From assembly GCA_023439545.1 (NCBI GenBank), contig JAEXNT010000071.1, forward strand, positions 61,346 through 125,345: a stretch of 64,000 nt of DNA. Reading direction: 5' to 3'. The position numbers and the translations under genes are program-made. Shown in pieces: positions 24,796 through 33,422 of the stretch. Under the pieces are notes generated by a model. The model searched no databases. It had not been told where the DNA came from and saw only the letters and a program-made list of their open reading frames with translations. Positions within the stretch are counted from its first letter, which is position 1; the number at the start of each line of letters is the position of its first letter. This DNA is from Bacillota bacterium. GTDB lineage: Bacteria; Bacillota; Clostridia; Acetivibrionales; DTU013.

Positions 24796-26119
24796 TTTTT
24801 ACTTCTCCTGTTAGGTCGTATTCTCCGGCTTCGAGTATTTCCACATTGACGAACTCGTTCATTTCCAACGGTTCACTGCTGGTAAAATAAATTAGTCCGT
24901 CTATATCGGGTGCTTCCGCACAGCTTCTTCCATAATAAAAGATACCGTCATCCGCAACCCCTTCAACCAAAACCTTATAAGTCATTCCGAGTCTCTTCGA
25001 ATTCAGTTCGCCCGATATCAGCTTTTGAAGCTGCATCAGCTTTTTATAGCGAGCCTTTTTTACTGTTGCGGATACCTGCTGCTTCATTTTCGAAGCAGGC
25101 GTACCTTCTTCTCTAGAATACATAAATATGCCAAGTCTGTCAAACCTATATTTTTGAATAAAATCTGCCAATTCGTCGAAGTCTTCCTCAGTTTCACCAG
25201 GAAATCCTACTATCAATGATGTTCTTAATGTAATTCCGGGTATCCTTTGCAGAAGTTTTTCCAAAAGTCTTTTTATTTCAGCGGCGCTTCCCCTCCTCCC
25301 CATCTTTCTCAGAACAGCGTCGCTTATATGCTGTATCGGTATGTCGAGGTACTTGCATACCTTCTCGTTCTGTGCGATTTCATCGATCAAATCATCATCG
25401 ATTTCCTCCGGGTAGCAGTACAATAGTCTGAGCCTTTCCACACCGTCTATTTTACCCAGGGATTTAAGCAGCTCGGGCAGCGATCTTTTTCCGTAAATAT
25501 CGGTTCCATATCTGGTAGTATCCTGTGCTACGACTATCAGTTCCTTTATGCCCGATTTGGCCAGCGCTTCTGCTTCCTTTGTTATTGCTTCCTTTTTTCT
25601 GCTCCTGAATGGGCCGCGAAGCGAAGGTATGACGCAGTAAGTACATCGGTTGTCGCAGCCTTCGGCAATTTTGAGATATGCATATCCCTTGCCGGTCGAT
25701 ATTATACGCTCGCCGTCCAGATATGAAGTACCGTCCAACTCCCCGTAAAAGGACATCTTCTTACCATCATATGCATCCTTGATAACGGATGCAATTTCTA
25801 TATAGCTGCCCGTTCCGAGCACCGCATCCACTTCCGGTATCTCGTCGAGTATCGTTTGCCTGTACCTTTGCGCAAGACAGCCGGTAACGATGAGAAGTTC
25901 GCAATTTTCATCCTTAAGAGACGCCATTTCAAGAATGGTATTTATGGATTCCTGCTTTGCACTTTCAATAAAACCACAGGTATTAACAATGATTACGTTT
26001 GCCTGGTTTTTGTCGTTTACGATCTCAAAACCGTCGTTTTTCAAAATGCCTAACATGAGCTCGCTGTCTACGAGATTTTTCGGGCAGCCAAGCGATACGA
26101 GGCCTATCTTTTTCTTCAA
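24779..26119 (-). CDS. rimO: Ribosomal protein S12 methylthiotransferase
   Basis: Adds a methylthio group to an Asp of ribosomal protein S12. From the TTG at 26119 (behind AGGGAG) it reads MKKKIGLVSLGCPKNLVDSE. The UPF0004 cysteines are C12 plus NTCGFIESAKQE and TGCLAQR. The radical SAM cluster is CDNRCTYC (CX3CX2C), and a TRAM domain ends the protein. The upstream in-frame TTG at 26143 is rejected because the ribosome site lies between the two. Confidence 0.94.
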   Translation of the reverse strand: MKKKIGLVSLGCPKNLVDSELMLGILKNDGFEIVNDKNQANVIIVNTCGFIESAKQESINTILEMASLKDENCELLIVTGCLAQRYRQTILDEIPEVDAVLGTGSYIEIASVIKDAYDGKKMSFYGELDGTSYLDGERIISTGKGYAYLKIAEGCDNRCTYCVIPSLRGPFRSRKKEAITKEAEALAKSGIKELIVVAQDTTRYGTDIYGKRSLPELLKSLGKIDGVERLRLLYCYPEEIDDDLIDEIAQNEKVCKYLDIPIQHISDAVLRKMGRRGSAAEIKRLLEKLLQRIPGITLRTSLIVGFPGETEEDFDELADFIQKYRFDRLGIFMYSREEGTPASKMKQQVSATVKKARYKKLMQLQKLISGELNSKRLGMTYKVLVEGVADDGIFYYGRSCAEAPDIDGLIYFTSSEPLEMNEFVNVEILEAGEYDLTGEVKNESAK

Positions 26120-26289
26120 TGGATACAACTCCCTATAGTTCAAGTGTATTTTAATGTATTGACCTTATCCGAACATATTATAATATGCCCGGGCGCCACA
26201 CAATAAAAATATACACTATTATAGGCTTGAGCTCAAGCTAATCGGTTCGATATGAACAGTATTCGTAAACAGTAATTGCCGTAAGAGTA

Positions 26290-26928
26290 CTAATAATCGG
26301 AATTGTCGAAAGAATCGGAAGAATAGTCACGAAGGGCTTCCCGGATCGTATCGCCGGAGAACCCCCTGTGCATGAGAAACATCATGGCTTTCTTAAGAAC
26401 TTTTTTATCAGCCAGGTCATATTTGCCGAATTTACGCTTTAGAAGGCTTTCAGCGACGGCTGAGTCTTCCACCTTCCAGTCGTTCAGGACCTCATCGGCA
26501 ATTTCTGTAGAAATACCTCTGTAAGTGAGCTCTTTCTTCATGAGCTTTTTAGATATGGGCTTCAATTTGCTTCTGTCGTAGACATATTTCTGGGCGTAAA
26601 GCTGATTATTTATATATCCTATAGCTTTCAGCTCATTTACTGCCTTTTGGATGCAATCATCGTCGTAGCCTTCTTCGCCGAGCTTGTCACGAACCTCTTT
26701 TTCGGTCCTCATTTTCATCGACAGATAGCGTATGGCTTTGGATTTGGCTTCCCGGTAATTCAGCGTATTTTTGACGTAATCTATTGTCTCCTCGGTAAGC
26801 TCCCGATCTTCATACAGGTTCATCGAGATATAGTCTTCTTCGGAGATGGTGAACGAGAATTTTCCATCGACAAATACAGACAGCCTGTCCTTGTATTTTT
26901 TATTCTTCTCGGCCGATGTGATTTTCAC
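26290..26928 (-). CDS. recX: Regulatory protein RecX
   Basis: Binds RecA filaments and limits recombination. The 212 residues comprise an N-terminal beta domain (KDRLSVFVDGKFSFTISEED) and three RecX three-helix repeats, seen as YLSMKMRTEKEVRDKLGEEGYDDDCIQKAV and two later versions. It starts at GTG behind GGAGGTGG, 51 bases after recA, so the two are co-transcribed. Confidence 0.93.
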   Translation of the reverse strand: MKITSAEKNKKYKDRLSVFVDGKFSFTISEEDYISMNLYEDRELTEETIDYVKNTLNYREAKSKAIRYLSMKMRTEKEVRDKLGEEGYDDDCIQKAVNELKAIGYINNQLYAQKYVYDRSKLKPISKKLMKKELTYRGISTEIADEVLNDWKVEDSAVAESLLKRKFGKYDLADKKVLKKAMMFLMHRGFSGDTIREALRDYSSDSFDNSDY

Positions 26929-26979
26929 CGTTACGCCACCTCCTTAGCTGCTACAATGCGACTTACTGCAGCACAATCA

Positions 26980-28038
26980 TTATTGCATATCGAGATCCAT
27001 ATCTTCTTCTTCCCCGTCTTCATCCGCAGCATGTACGTCCATACTGTTAACGAATGCCTGGTTGTAATTTTCACGGATCTTCTTTTCAATTTCTTTTGTC
27101 ATGTCCGGGTTTTCCTTAAGGAACTGCTTGACATTTTCCCTGCCCTGGCCTATTCTCTGGCCATTGTAGGAGAACCACGCGCCGCTCTTGTTGACTATAT
27201 CGAGATTGACGGCAACGTCAAGAATGCTTCCTTCTTTTGAAATGCCCAGACCGTAAATGATGTCGAACTCTGCTTCCTTGAAAGGCGGAGCGACCTTGTT
27301 CTTTACGACCTTGACCCTTGTCCTGTTACCTATAACATCGGTTCCCTGCTTGATCGATTCGATCCTTCTAACGTCGAGCCTGACTGAAGCATAGAACTTC
27401 AAGGCGCGTCCTCCGGGCGTAGTCTCAGGATTACCGAACATGACGCCGACTTTTTCCCTCAACTGATTTATAAATATTGCCGTAGTTTTTGACTTACTGA
27501 TAACGCCTGCCAGTTTTCTAAGCGCCTGTGACATAAGCCTCGCCTGCAGACCTACGTGCGAGTCTCCCATTTCGCCGTCGATCTCGGCCTTTGGAACGAG
27601 CGCTGCAACCGAGTCTATTACTATTACGTCGATTGCGCCGCTGCGTACGAGGGCTTCTGCGATCTCCAGCGCCTGCTCGCCCGTATCCGGCTGTGAGACT
27701 ATAAGATTATCGATATCAACTCCGAGCTTTTTGGCATAAATCGGATCGAGTGCATGCTCGGCATCAATAAATGCCGCATCGCCTCCGGCTTTCTGAGCTT
27801 CCGCCACGATATGCAAAGCGACTGTGGTCTTGCCTGAAGATTCAGGTCCAAAAACTTCAACTATCCTGCCTCTCGGCACTCCTCCGACTCCGAGCGCGAT
27901 ATCGAGTCCGATTGCGCCTGTAGGAATCGTTTCGACATTCATGTGGGTATTTTCGCCAAGTTTCATAACGGCTCCCTTGCCGAATTGTTTTTCAATCTGG
28001 CCAAGGGCCATTTCCAGCGCCTTTTTCTTTTCCAGCAT
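26980..28038 (-). CDS. recA: Recombinase RecA
   Basis: Strand-exchange ATPase that also triggers the SOS response. The 352 residues show Walker A GPESSGKTT (about 64-72), Walker B VIVIDSVAAL, the L1 region MSQALRKLAG and L2 FINQLREKVGVMFGNPETTPGG, and an acidic C-terminal tail (ADEDGEEEDMDLD). The ATG follows AAGGAGGT. It has its own LexA-controlled promoter. Confidence 0.98.
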   Translation of the reverse strand: MLEKKKALEMALGQIEKQFGKGAVMKLGENTHMNVETIPTGAIGLDIALGVGGVPRGRIVEVFGPESSGKTTVALHIVAEAQKAGGDAAFIDAEHALDPIYAKKLGVDIDNLIVSQPDTGEQALEIAEALVRSGAIDVIVIDSVAALVPKAEIDGEMGDSHVGLQARLMSQALRKLAGVISKSKTTAIFINQLREKVGVMFGNPETTPGGRALKFYASVRLDVRRIESIKQGTDVIGNRTRVKVVKNKVAPPFKEAEFDIIYGLGISKEGSILDVAVNLDIVNKSGAWFSYNGQRIGQGRENVKQFLKENPDMTKEIEKKIRENYNQAFVNSMDVHAADEDGEEEDMDLDMQ

Positions 28039-28124
28039 ATCAGGCAGACCTCCTTTTATAATAAAGAAAACATTTTCAAAACCGTACAGTTACCGCAGGC
28101 GCCCTTCCGGAAGGAATTGCCGTG

Positions 28125-28173
28125 CGAACATCTGTTCTGGATTCATTATATAACATTTCTGCAAAAGAGTCAA
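28125..28173 (-). promoter_or_regulatory. recA promoter with SOS (LexA) box
   Basis: Minus strand: TTGACT (28168-28173), 17 bases, consensus TATAAT (28145-28150). The LexA-type palindrome AGAACAGATGTTCG (28125-28138) follows at the transcription start and matches the Gram-positive pattern CGAAC-N4-GTTCG at all but one position. Confidence 0.85.
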
Positions 28174-28191
28174 TAATTAAATTACATATTT

Positions 28192-29796
28192 TTACATATT
28201 AAAACGTTGTTTAAACAATTTAACCAAATATAGTGCGTCTTCCGCCTTCAATAAAATCATGGTTACAACATAAACCACCGCGCCGGCTGATATTTCAGCG
28301 GCCAGAAACGCCAGCTGCAAGGGTTTTGTGCCAAGCTTGAGCTGCAAGCCTTCCATCAGAACCAGTAAAACTATCATTAATAGAGTTGCCGGTATGGCCT
28401 TGGCAAAGAAGTTCAACAGTTTTCCGATATATATGCCCTTCATCTTCCTGTTCAGCAGAAACAGCAGCATTACAGCGTTTACCGTACTTATTATCGAATA
28501 TGAAAGAGCCATGCCCGATGCTCCGAGATCGGTGAAGACATAAAAAATGCTTCCGAAGCTTACATTCAAAATTATTGAAACAATTCCCGTAACCAGCGGG
28601 GTCCTGGTATCCTGTCCCGCGTAAAACGACCTGTTCATTATCCCGACTATGGACTGCGTTATCATGGAAACAGAGAACAGCGCCATTATAGACGCAACAC
28701 CGGGGACGTCCTTTTCAGTGAACTTGCCTCCCCATTCGAACACAGCGCGCACCAGAGGTTCCCTCAATATTATAAAAGCCGCTGAGGACGGCGCCGCCAG
28801 GAATAATACGGAGGTGAGGGATTTCATCAGAAGTGTCTTATACTCCTGCTGTTCCCCCGCCGCAAATTTACCCGAGAGCGTCGGCAGCATTGCCGTGCCG
28901 ATCCCCATCGCAAAAATGCCGTAAGGTAGCTGCCAAAGCGTGTTGGCGTTCCTGAAAGCGGCAAGCGTGCCCTCTATGGCGCCTAAGCTTACGAATGCGG
29001 TGGAAATTATCACGTTAACCTGGGTTACGGAGGAAGATAGCAGAGAGGGTACGGCTTGTACGAATAAATTTCTGAAGCCTTTGTCAAAGAAATTTATTAC
29101 AGGCCTGTAAAGCTTCAATTTGGAAAAAACGAAGGAAAACTGTATCAGAAAATACAGAACTGCACTTCCTGCGACCCCTGTCGCAACTCTTATCATGCTC
29201 TGAGGATTCGTATCCGCAAACAGGAAAATAGCCAGCGCACAACCGGTATTGTAGATTGAAGGCCCGTATGCCGCCGCTGCGAACTTCTTATATGAATTGA
29301 GAATTCCGTTGCATATCCCGGCCAGCATTATGAACGAAATAGAGGGAAACAGTATCCTTGCCAGCGATACCGCAAGTTCGCGCGTATGCTGGTTTTCTCC
29401 TGAAAATCCCGGTACGACCAAAGGTATTATCTGAGGAGCAAAAATTACTCCAAGCAGGCAAAGTGCTGCCATTCCGAGAAAGATGACGTTGATGAAGGAA
29501 CTTGCGGCCTTCCATCCTTCCCTTTCCTCGCCTTTTTCGAGCTTTCCCGATATGAAAGGTACAAGGGCTGCAGAAATCGTGCCGCCAACCAGCAGCGTGT
29601 ACATGAGGTCAGGAACCGTAAATGCCGCTACGTAGGCATCCTGAACCCAGCTCAAGCCCACCTTCCAGGAAAGCATGGTCTCCCTGATAAATCCCGTGAG
29701 CCTGCTCAATATCATAGAAGACATTACGATCATTGCCGCCGTGGAGACACTGCTGCCTGCCGGCTTCTTCAAACCAACCTTGTCCGGGGCCGTCAA
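28192..29796 (-). CDS. murJ: Lipid II flippase MurJ (MviN family)
   Basis: Flips lipid-linked peptidoglycan precursor across the membrane. The 534 residues have about 14 hydrophobic helices. MurJ features include SRLTGFIRE near the start, PDLMYTLLVGGTISAALVP, and the mid-protein PYGIFAMGIGTAMLPTLS. It starts at TTG overlapping the cinA stop (TTGA). Its position between cinA and recA is somewhat unusual, since cinA is more often directly before recA. Confidence 0.92.
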   Translation of the reverse strand: MTAPDKVGLKKPAGSSVSTAAMIVMSSMILSRLTGFIRETMLSWKVGLSWVQDAYVAAFTVPDLMYTLLVGGTISAALVPFISGKLEKGEEREGWKAASSFINVIFLGMAALCLLGVIFAPQIIPLVVPGFSGENQHTRELAVSLARILFPSISFIMLAGICNGILNSYKKFAAAAYGPSIYNTGCALAIFLFADTNPQSMIRVATGVAGSAVLYFLIQFSFVFSKLKLYRPVINFFDKGFRNLFVQAVPSLLSSSVTQVNVIISTAFVSLGAIEGTLAAFRNANTLWQLPYGIFAMGIGTAMLPTLSGKFAAGEQQEYKTLLMKSLTSVLFLAAPSSAAFIILREPLVRAVFEWGGKFTEKDVPGVASIMALFSVSMITQSIVGIMNRSFYAGQDTRTPLVTGIVSIILNVSFGSIFYVFTDLGASGMALSYSIISTVNAVMLLFLLNRKMKGIYIGKLLNFFAKAIPATLLMIVLLVLMEGLQLKLGTKPLQLAFLAAEISAGAVVYVVTMILLKAEDALYLVKLFKQRFNM

Positions 29797-31040
29797 ATTT
29801 TCCTCTCCTTATTCATGATATGTCTTCTGAGCATATCAAATACATGCAGGCAGGTAACGTTCCTGATCCTGTTTCTGCTGCCCCACAGGTCCAGCTTTTT
29901 GACTTCGACTCCGCTTTTATGGGCAAGCGCTATATATACCAGACCCACCGGTTTGGTTTCGGAGCCTCCGCCGGGTCCTGCGATACCAGTTATTGAAATT
30001 CCCAGATCGGTCGCTGCCGCCCTTCGGATTCCGGCAGCCATCTCAGCGGCAGTCTGTTCGCTGACTGCGCCGTACTGATCGAGTGTTTCCTGTTTGACTC
30101 CTAATTCCTCTACTTTGGAACGGTTGCTGTAGGTTACGGCGGCTCGGTCGAACACCTCCGATATCCCGGGTATCTCAGTCAGCCTCGATGAAAGCATGCC
30201 TCCCGTACAGGATTCTGCGAGGGCAATTGTCGTGCCGCTTTCCAGCAGCAGCTGCGCGGCAACTTCATCAAGAGTGCTGTTGTCATTACTGTAAACGGCG
30301 TCTCCAAGCCTGCTTCTGATTTCGTTTTCGACAGGGGTGATCAGATCCTCATGGTCTCCCTGCTTTGGGTAGCTGGCCGTGATCCTGAGCGTCACTTCCC
30401 CGTCCTTTGCATAAGGCGCAATGGTCGGATTGGTCTGTCTGTCTACAAGATCTATGAGTCTGTCCTCCACGGCGGATTCGCCTATGCCGAATATCCTGAG
30501 GAACCTCGATTCGAGTCTGTATTCCGTTTTGCCTTCAAAATAGGGCATCACTGTTTCATCGAACATCGGCTTCATCTCCGACGGCGGGCCAGGCAGCATG
30601 ACTACAGTTTTTCCGCCCTCCTCGATGATGCAGCCGGGGGCTGTGCCGTTTTTGTTCCTTACTATTGTGCAGCCCTCGGGGAGATACGCCTGTTTTATAT
30701 TGTTGTCTGTCATTTTCCTGGCGTATTTGCTGAAGAAAGCCTTCATTTTATCGAGGCTTTCCTGATCCAATACGAGCTTCCTGTTGAAAGCCGCCGCAAT
30801 GGTTTCTTTTGTGAGGTCGTCCTGCGTCGGGCCCAGGCCTCCTGTTGTAATAATTATGTCCGAACGCGACAAAGCTAGCGCAAGGCATTGTTTCAGCCTT
30901 TCGGGGTTATCGCCCACCACGTCGTGATAATAAACGCCGATACCGACATCCGGCAGGCGCGAAGATATATATTGAGCGTTGGTATTAGCTATCTGACCCA
31001 TCAGGAGCTCTGTTCCGACCGCCAGTATTTCAGCCTTCAT
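29793..31040 (-). CDS. cinA: CinA-family protein (MoCF-like and nicotinamide-nucleotide amidase domains)
   Basis: Competence/damage-inducible protein A, linked to pyridine-nucleotide salvage. From MKAEILAVGTELLMGQIANTNAQYIS (start 31040) it is 415 residues. The N-terminal MoCF-biosynthesis fold (1-170) has TTGGLGPTQDDLT. The C-terminal amidase (about 255-410) has LAESCTGGMLSSRLTEIPG and GISITGIAGPGGG. The upstream in-frame start lacks a ribosome site. Confidence 0.93.
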   Translation of the reverse strand: MKAEILAVGTELLMGQIANTNAQYISSRLPDVGIGVYYHDVVGDNPERLKQCLALALSRSDIIITTGGLGPTQDDLTKETIAAAFNRKLVLDQESLDKMKAFFSKYARKMTDNNIKQAYLPEGCTIVRNKNGTAPGCIIEEGGKTVVMLPGPPSEMKPMFDETVMPYFEGKTEYRLESRFLRIFGIGESAVEDRLIDLVDRQTNPTIAPYAKDGEVTLRITASYPKQGDHEDLITPVENEIRSRLGDAVYSNDNSTLDEVAAQLLLESGTTIALAESCTGGMLSSRLTEIPGISEVFDRAAVTYSNRSKVEELGVKQETLDQYGAVSEQTAAEMAAGIRRAAATDLGISITGIAGPGGGSETKPVGLVYIALAHKSGVEVKKLDLWGSRNRIRNVTCLHVFDMLRRHIMNKERKI

Positions 31041-31194
31041 AAATCCGCCATCTCCTACATTAAAATAAACTCTCTGCAAAACCAATCAGCACATATTCTT
31101 CTCCCATTATACACATTGCCGGTTTTTATTGTAAATACACGTGTGGAATAAAAAAAGACGACAATTGACCAAAAAAATTCTACTTCATTCAAAA

Positions 31195-31223
31195 TTCACA
31201 ATAGCGTAATATGACAGTATAAC
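31195..31223 (+). promoter_or_regulatory. Candidate moxR operon promoter
   Basis: TTCACA (31195-31200), 17 bases, TATAAC (31218-31223), about 40 bases before the moxR ATG. The ribosome site is GAGGGTAG. The gap between cinA and moxR is a divergent control region. Confidence 0.55.
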
Positions 31224-31264
31224 GAAGAGGGTTTATTAAAACAAAGATAAGAGGGTAGAAAATT

Positions 31265-32221
31265 ATGAATGATTCCGTCAGAACTCTTAAAAACATTATC
31301 GACAATGTTGAGAATGTAATAGTCGGAAAGCGTTATGCCATCGAACTAGCCGTTATCGCACTGATATGCGGTGGTCATGTCCTGATCGAAGATGTACCTG
31401 GCGTCGGCAAGACCAGCCTCGTTTCCTCTCTGGCAAAATCGCTCAACGCTTCATTCAGAAGGATCCAGTTCACTCCCGACGTGCTGCCTTCAGACATCAC
31501 CGGTTTTTCGATCTACAACCAGAAAACAGGTGATTTTGAATACAGGCCGGGCGCCATAATGAGCCAGATAGTCCTGGCGGACGAAATCAACCGTACGTCT
31601 CCCAAAACCCAGGCCAGCCTGCTTGAGGTAATGGAAGAAGGCCAGGTCACGGTCGACGGTATCACTTACAAAATGCCAAAGCCATTCATGGTCCTTGCGA
31701 CACAGAACCCCGTGGAATATCTTGGCACATACCCTCTGCCCGAAGCTCAGATCGACCGTTTTTTCATGAAAATATCGATAGGTTACCCTACAAATACCGA
31801 AGAAAGCTATATCCTTTCGAAATTCCAGCTTTCCAATCCGCTCGAGAAGCTTATGCCGGTAGCTGAAAGCAGCGACATCATCGCACTCCAGGAAGAAATC
31901 AGAAATGTCCATATGGACAAGACGCTCAGCAATTATATAGTCGACATAGTGAGCCAGACCAGGAAACACCCCGACGTAACGCTGGGCTCCAGCCCCAGAG
32001 GTTCGCTCTCATTGTTCAGGGCGTCACAGGCATGGGCATATTATAACGGCAGGAATTACGTTCTTCCCGACGACATAAAAAAGATGGTCATCCCCGTACT
32101 TTCCCACAGACTTATTCTGAAACAGGAAGCAAAGCTCAAGAAAATCAACCCCGAGGAAATATTGAATTCTATAGTTGCAAGAATTAATGTTCCGGTGGTG
32201 AGCCAGCATGAAACAAAGTAG
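31265..32221 (+). CDS. MoxR-family AAA+ ATPase
   Basis: A chaperone-like ATPase of 318 residues. Walker A is IEDVPGVGKTSLV (about 44), Walker B is VLADEINRTSPKTQASLLEVMEE, sensor 1 is VLATQNPVEYLGTYPLPEAQ, and the lid region contains GSSPRGSLSLFRA. MoxR proteins usually work with DUF58 and transglutaminase partners, exactly the two genes that follow, probably in assembly or quality control of envelope proteins. The end overlaps the next start by 14 bases. Confidence 0.93.
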   Translation: MNDSVRTLKNIIDNVENVIVGKRYAIELAVIALICGGHVLIEDVPGVGKTSLVSSLAKSLNASFRRIQFTPDVLPSDITGFSIYNQKTGDFEYRPGAIMSQIVLADEINRTSPKTQASLLEVMEEGQVTVDGITYKMPKPFMVLATQNPVEYLGTYPLPEAQIDRFFMKISIGYPTNTEESYILSKFQLSNPLEKLMPVAESSDIIALQEEIRNVHMDKTLSNYIVDIVSQTRKHPDVTLGSSPRGSLSLFRASQAWAYYNGRNYVLPDDIKKMVIPVLSHRLILKQEAKLKKINPEEILNSIVARINVPVVSQHETK

Positions 32222-33407
32222 GATACTCTATTTCTGCCTTTTGGCGGCTGCGTTGATATTCGCTTATTTCAACGGCGGAAAAATACCGTATATGTTCCTT
32301 TATACGCTTATAATGCTGCCGATAATATCGCTGGCTTATACGCTTGTGATATACCTGCGCTTCAAATACGGACAGGAGCTGGATAAAAAGTTCGTATCAA
32401 AGGGCGACAAGGTCAACTTTATTTTCAGCATCAATAATGAAGATTTCTTCATTTATCCGTATATAAAGGTATCCTTCTACGGAGCCAAAACAATTTTCGA
32501 AAACCAGTTCCAGGTCAAGAATTTTTCCCTGCAGCCCTTCACAGGAAAAAACTATGCATTCGAGCTGCAGTGCAATTACAGGGGAAATTACGAGATAGGC
32601 ATCAACTCCATAGAACTCGAAGACTTTTTCGGGTTGTTCAGGTTCAGGTACAACATATTCGAACCCAAGTATGTCACAGTCTATCCCAGGATAATTTACC
32701 TTGAAAAATTCCCGCTGAAGACGGACTATATGTCCGAGTCGCATTCTATGCTTAATACCAGAGATGAAGACATGTCTACCGTCAGCGATGTAAGAAAGTA
32801 TGCTTACGGCGACAGTATGAAGAGGATACACTGGAAGCTGACCGCAAAAACCCAGGAGATACTCGTCAAAAAGTTTCAGAGCACCTCCGAGACCAATACG
32901 CTGATGCTGGTCGACCTGCATAAAAATCCTTACACCTCCGGCGAAAATATAGTACTGGAAGACAAGCTGATAGAATCCGTGGTCGCCGTGCTGCACTACT
33001 GCCTGTATAAATGGATACCGGTCAACCTCGTATGCTACAGCGACACCCTTATCGACATACATGCAAAGAATCATCTAATGTTCAACGAAATATTCGAGCA
33101 GCTGGCAAAGGTCAAATTCAGCGAGAGCATTCCCGTCAAGGATCTTCTCGAGATATACACCAACAATGTATTGAAAAAGACCAATATACTGATATTCACC
33201 TCGAACCTCGATTACGATCTGTACAACCAGATCTACAAAACCAGCAACACGGGTTATGACGTGAGTCTCATTTATACTTCCGCTGAAGACCTCGCCGGCG
33301 TGCCGGACTCCGAAGCGGACAACATCCTTTCTTCCCTGCCGGAGATAGGTGTGAACAGTTACAAAATAAATATAAACGATAATATTAAGGAAATCCTGGA
33401 ATGTTAG
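32208..33407 (+). CDS. DUF58 domain protein, MoxR partner
   Basis: A 399-residue protein with two N-terminal membrane helices (about 7-48), a beta-rich middle (conserved-repeat-like), and the DUF58 core with YAYGDSMKRIHWKLTAKTQEILVKKF near 195-220. A von Willebrand-A-like region (TLMLVDLHKNPY onwards) follows. It lies in tight operon with moxR and the transglutaminase gene. Function in the family is not settled; an envelope-assembly complex is the usual proposal. Confidence 0.9.
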   Translation: MKQSRILYFCLLAAALIFAYFNGGKIPYMFLYTLIMLPIISLAYTLVIYLRFKYGQELDKKFVSKGDKVNFIFSINNEDFFIYPYIKVSFYGAKTIFENQFQVKNFSLQPFTGKNYAFELQCNYRGNYEIGINSIELEDFFGLFRFRYNIFEPKYVTVYPRIIYLEKFPLKTDYMSESHSMLNTRDEDMSTVSDVRKYAYGDSMKRIHWKLTAKTQEILVKKFQSTSETNTLMLVDLHKNPYTSGENIVLEDKLIESVVAVLHYCLYKWIPVNLVCYSDTLIDIHAKNHLMFNEIFEQLAKVKFSESIPVKDLLEIYTNNVLKKTNILIFTSNLDYDLYNQIYKTSNTGYDVSLIYTSAEDLAGVPDSEADNILSSLPEIGVNSYKININDNIKEILEC

Positions 33408-33422
33408 AAACAGGAGGTTCAT

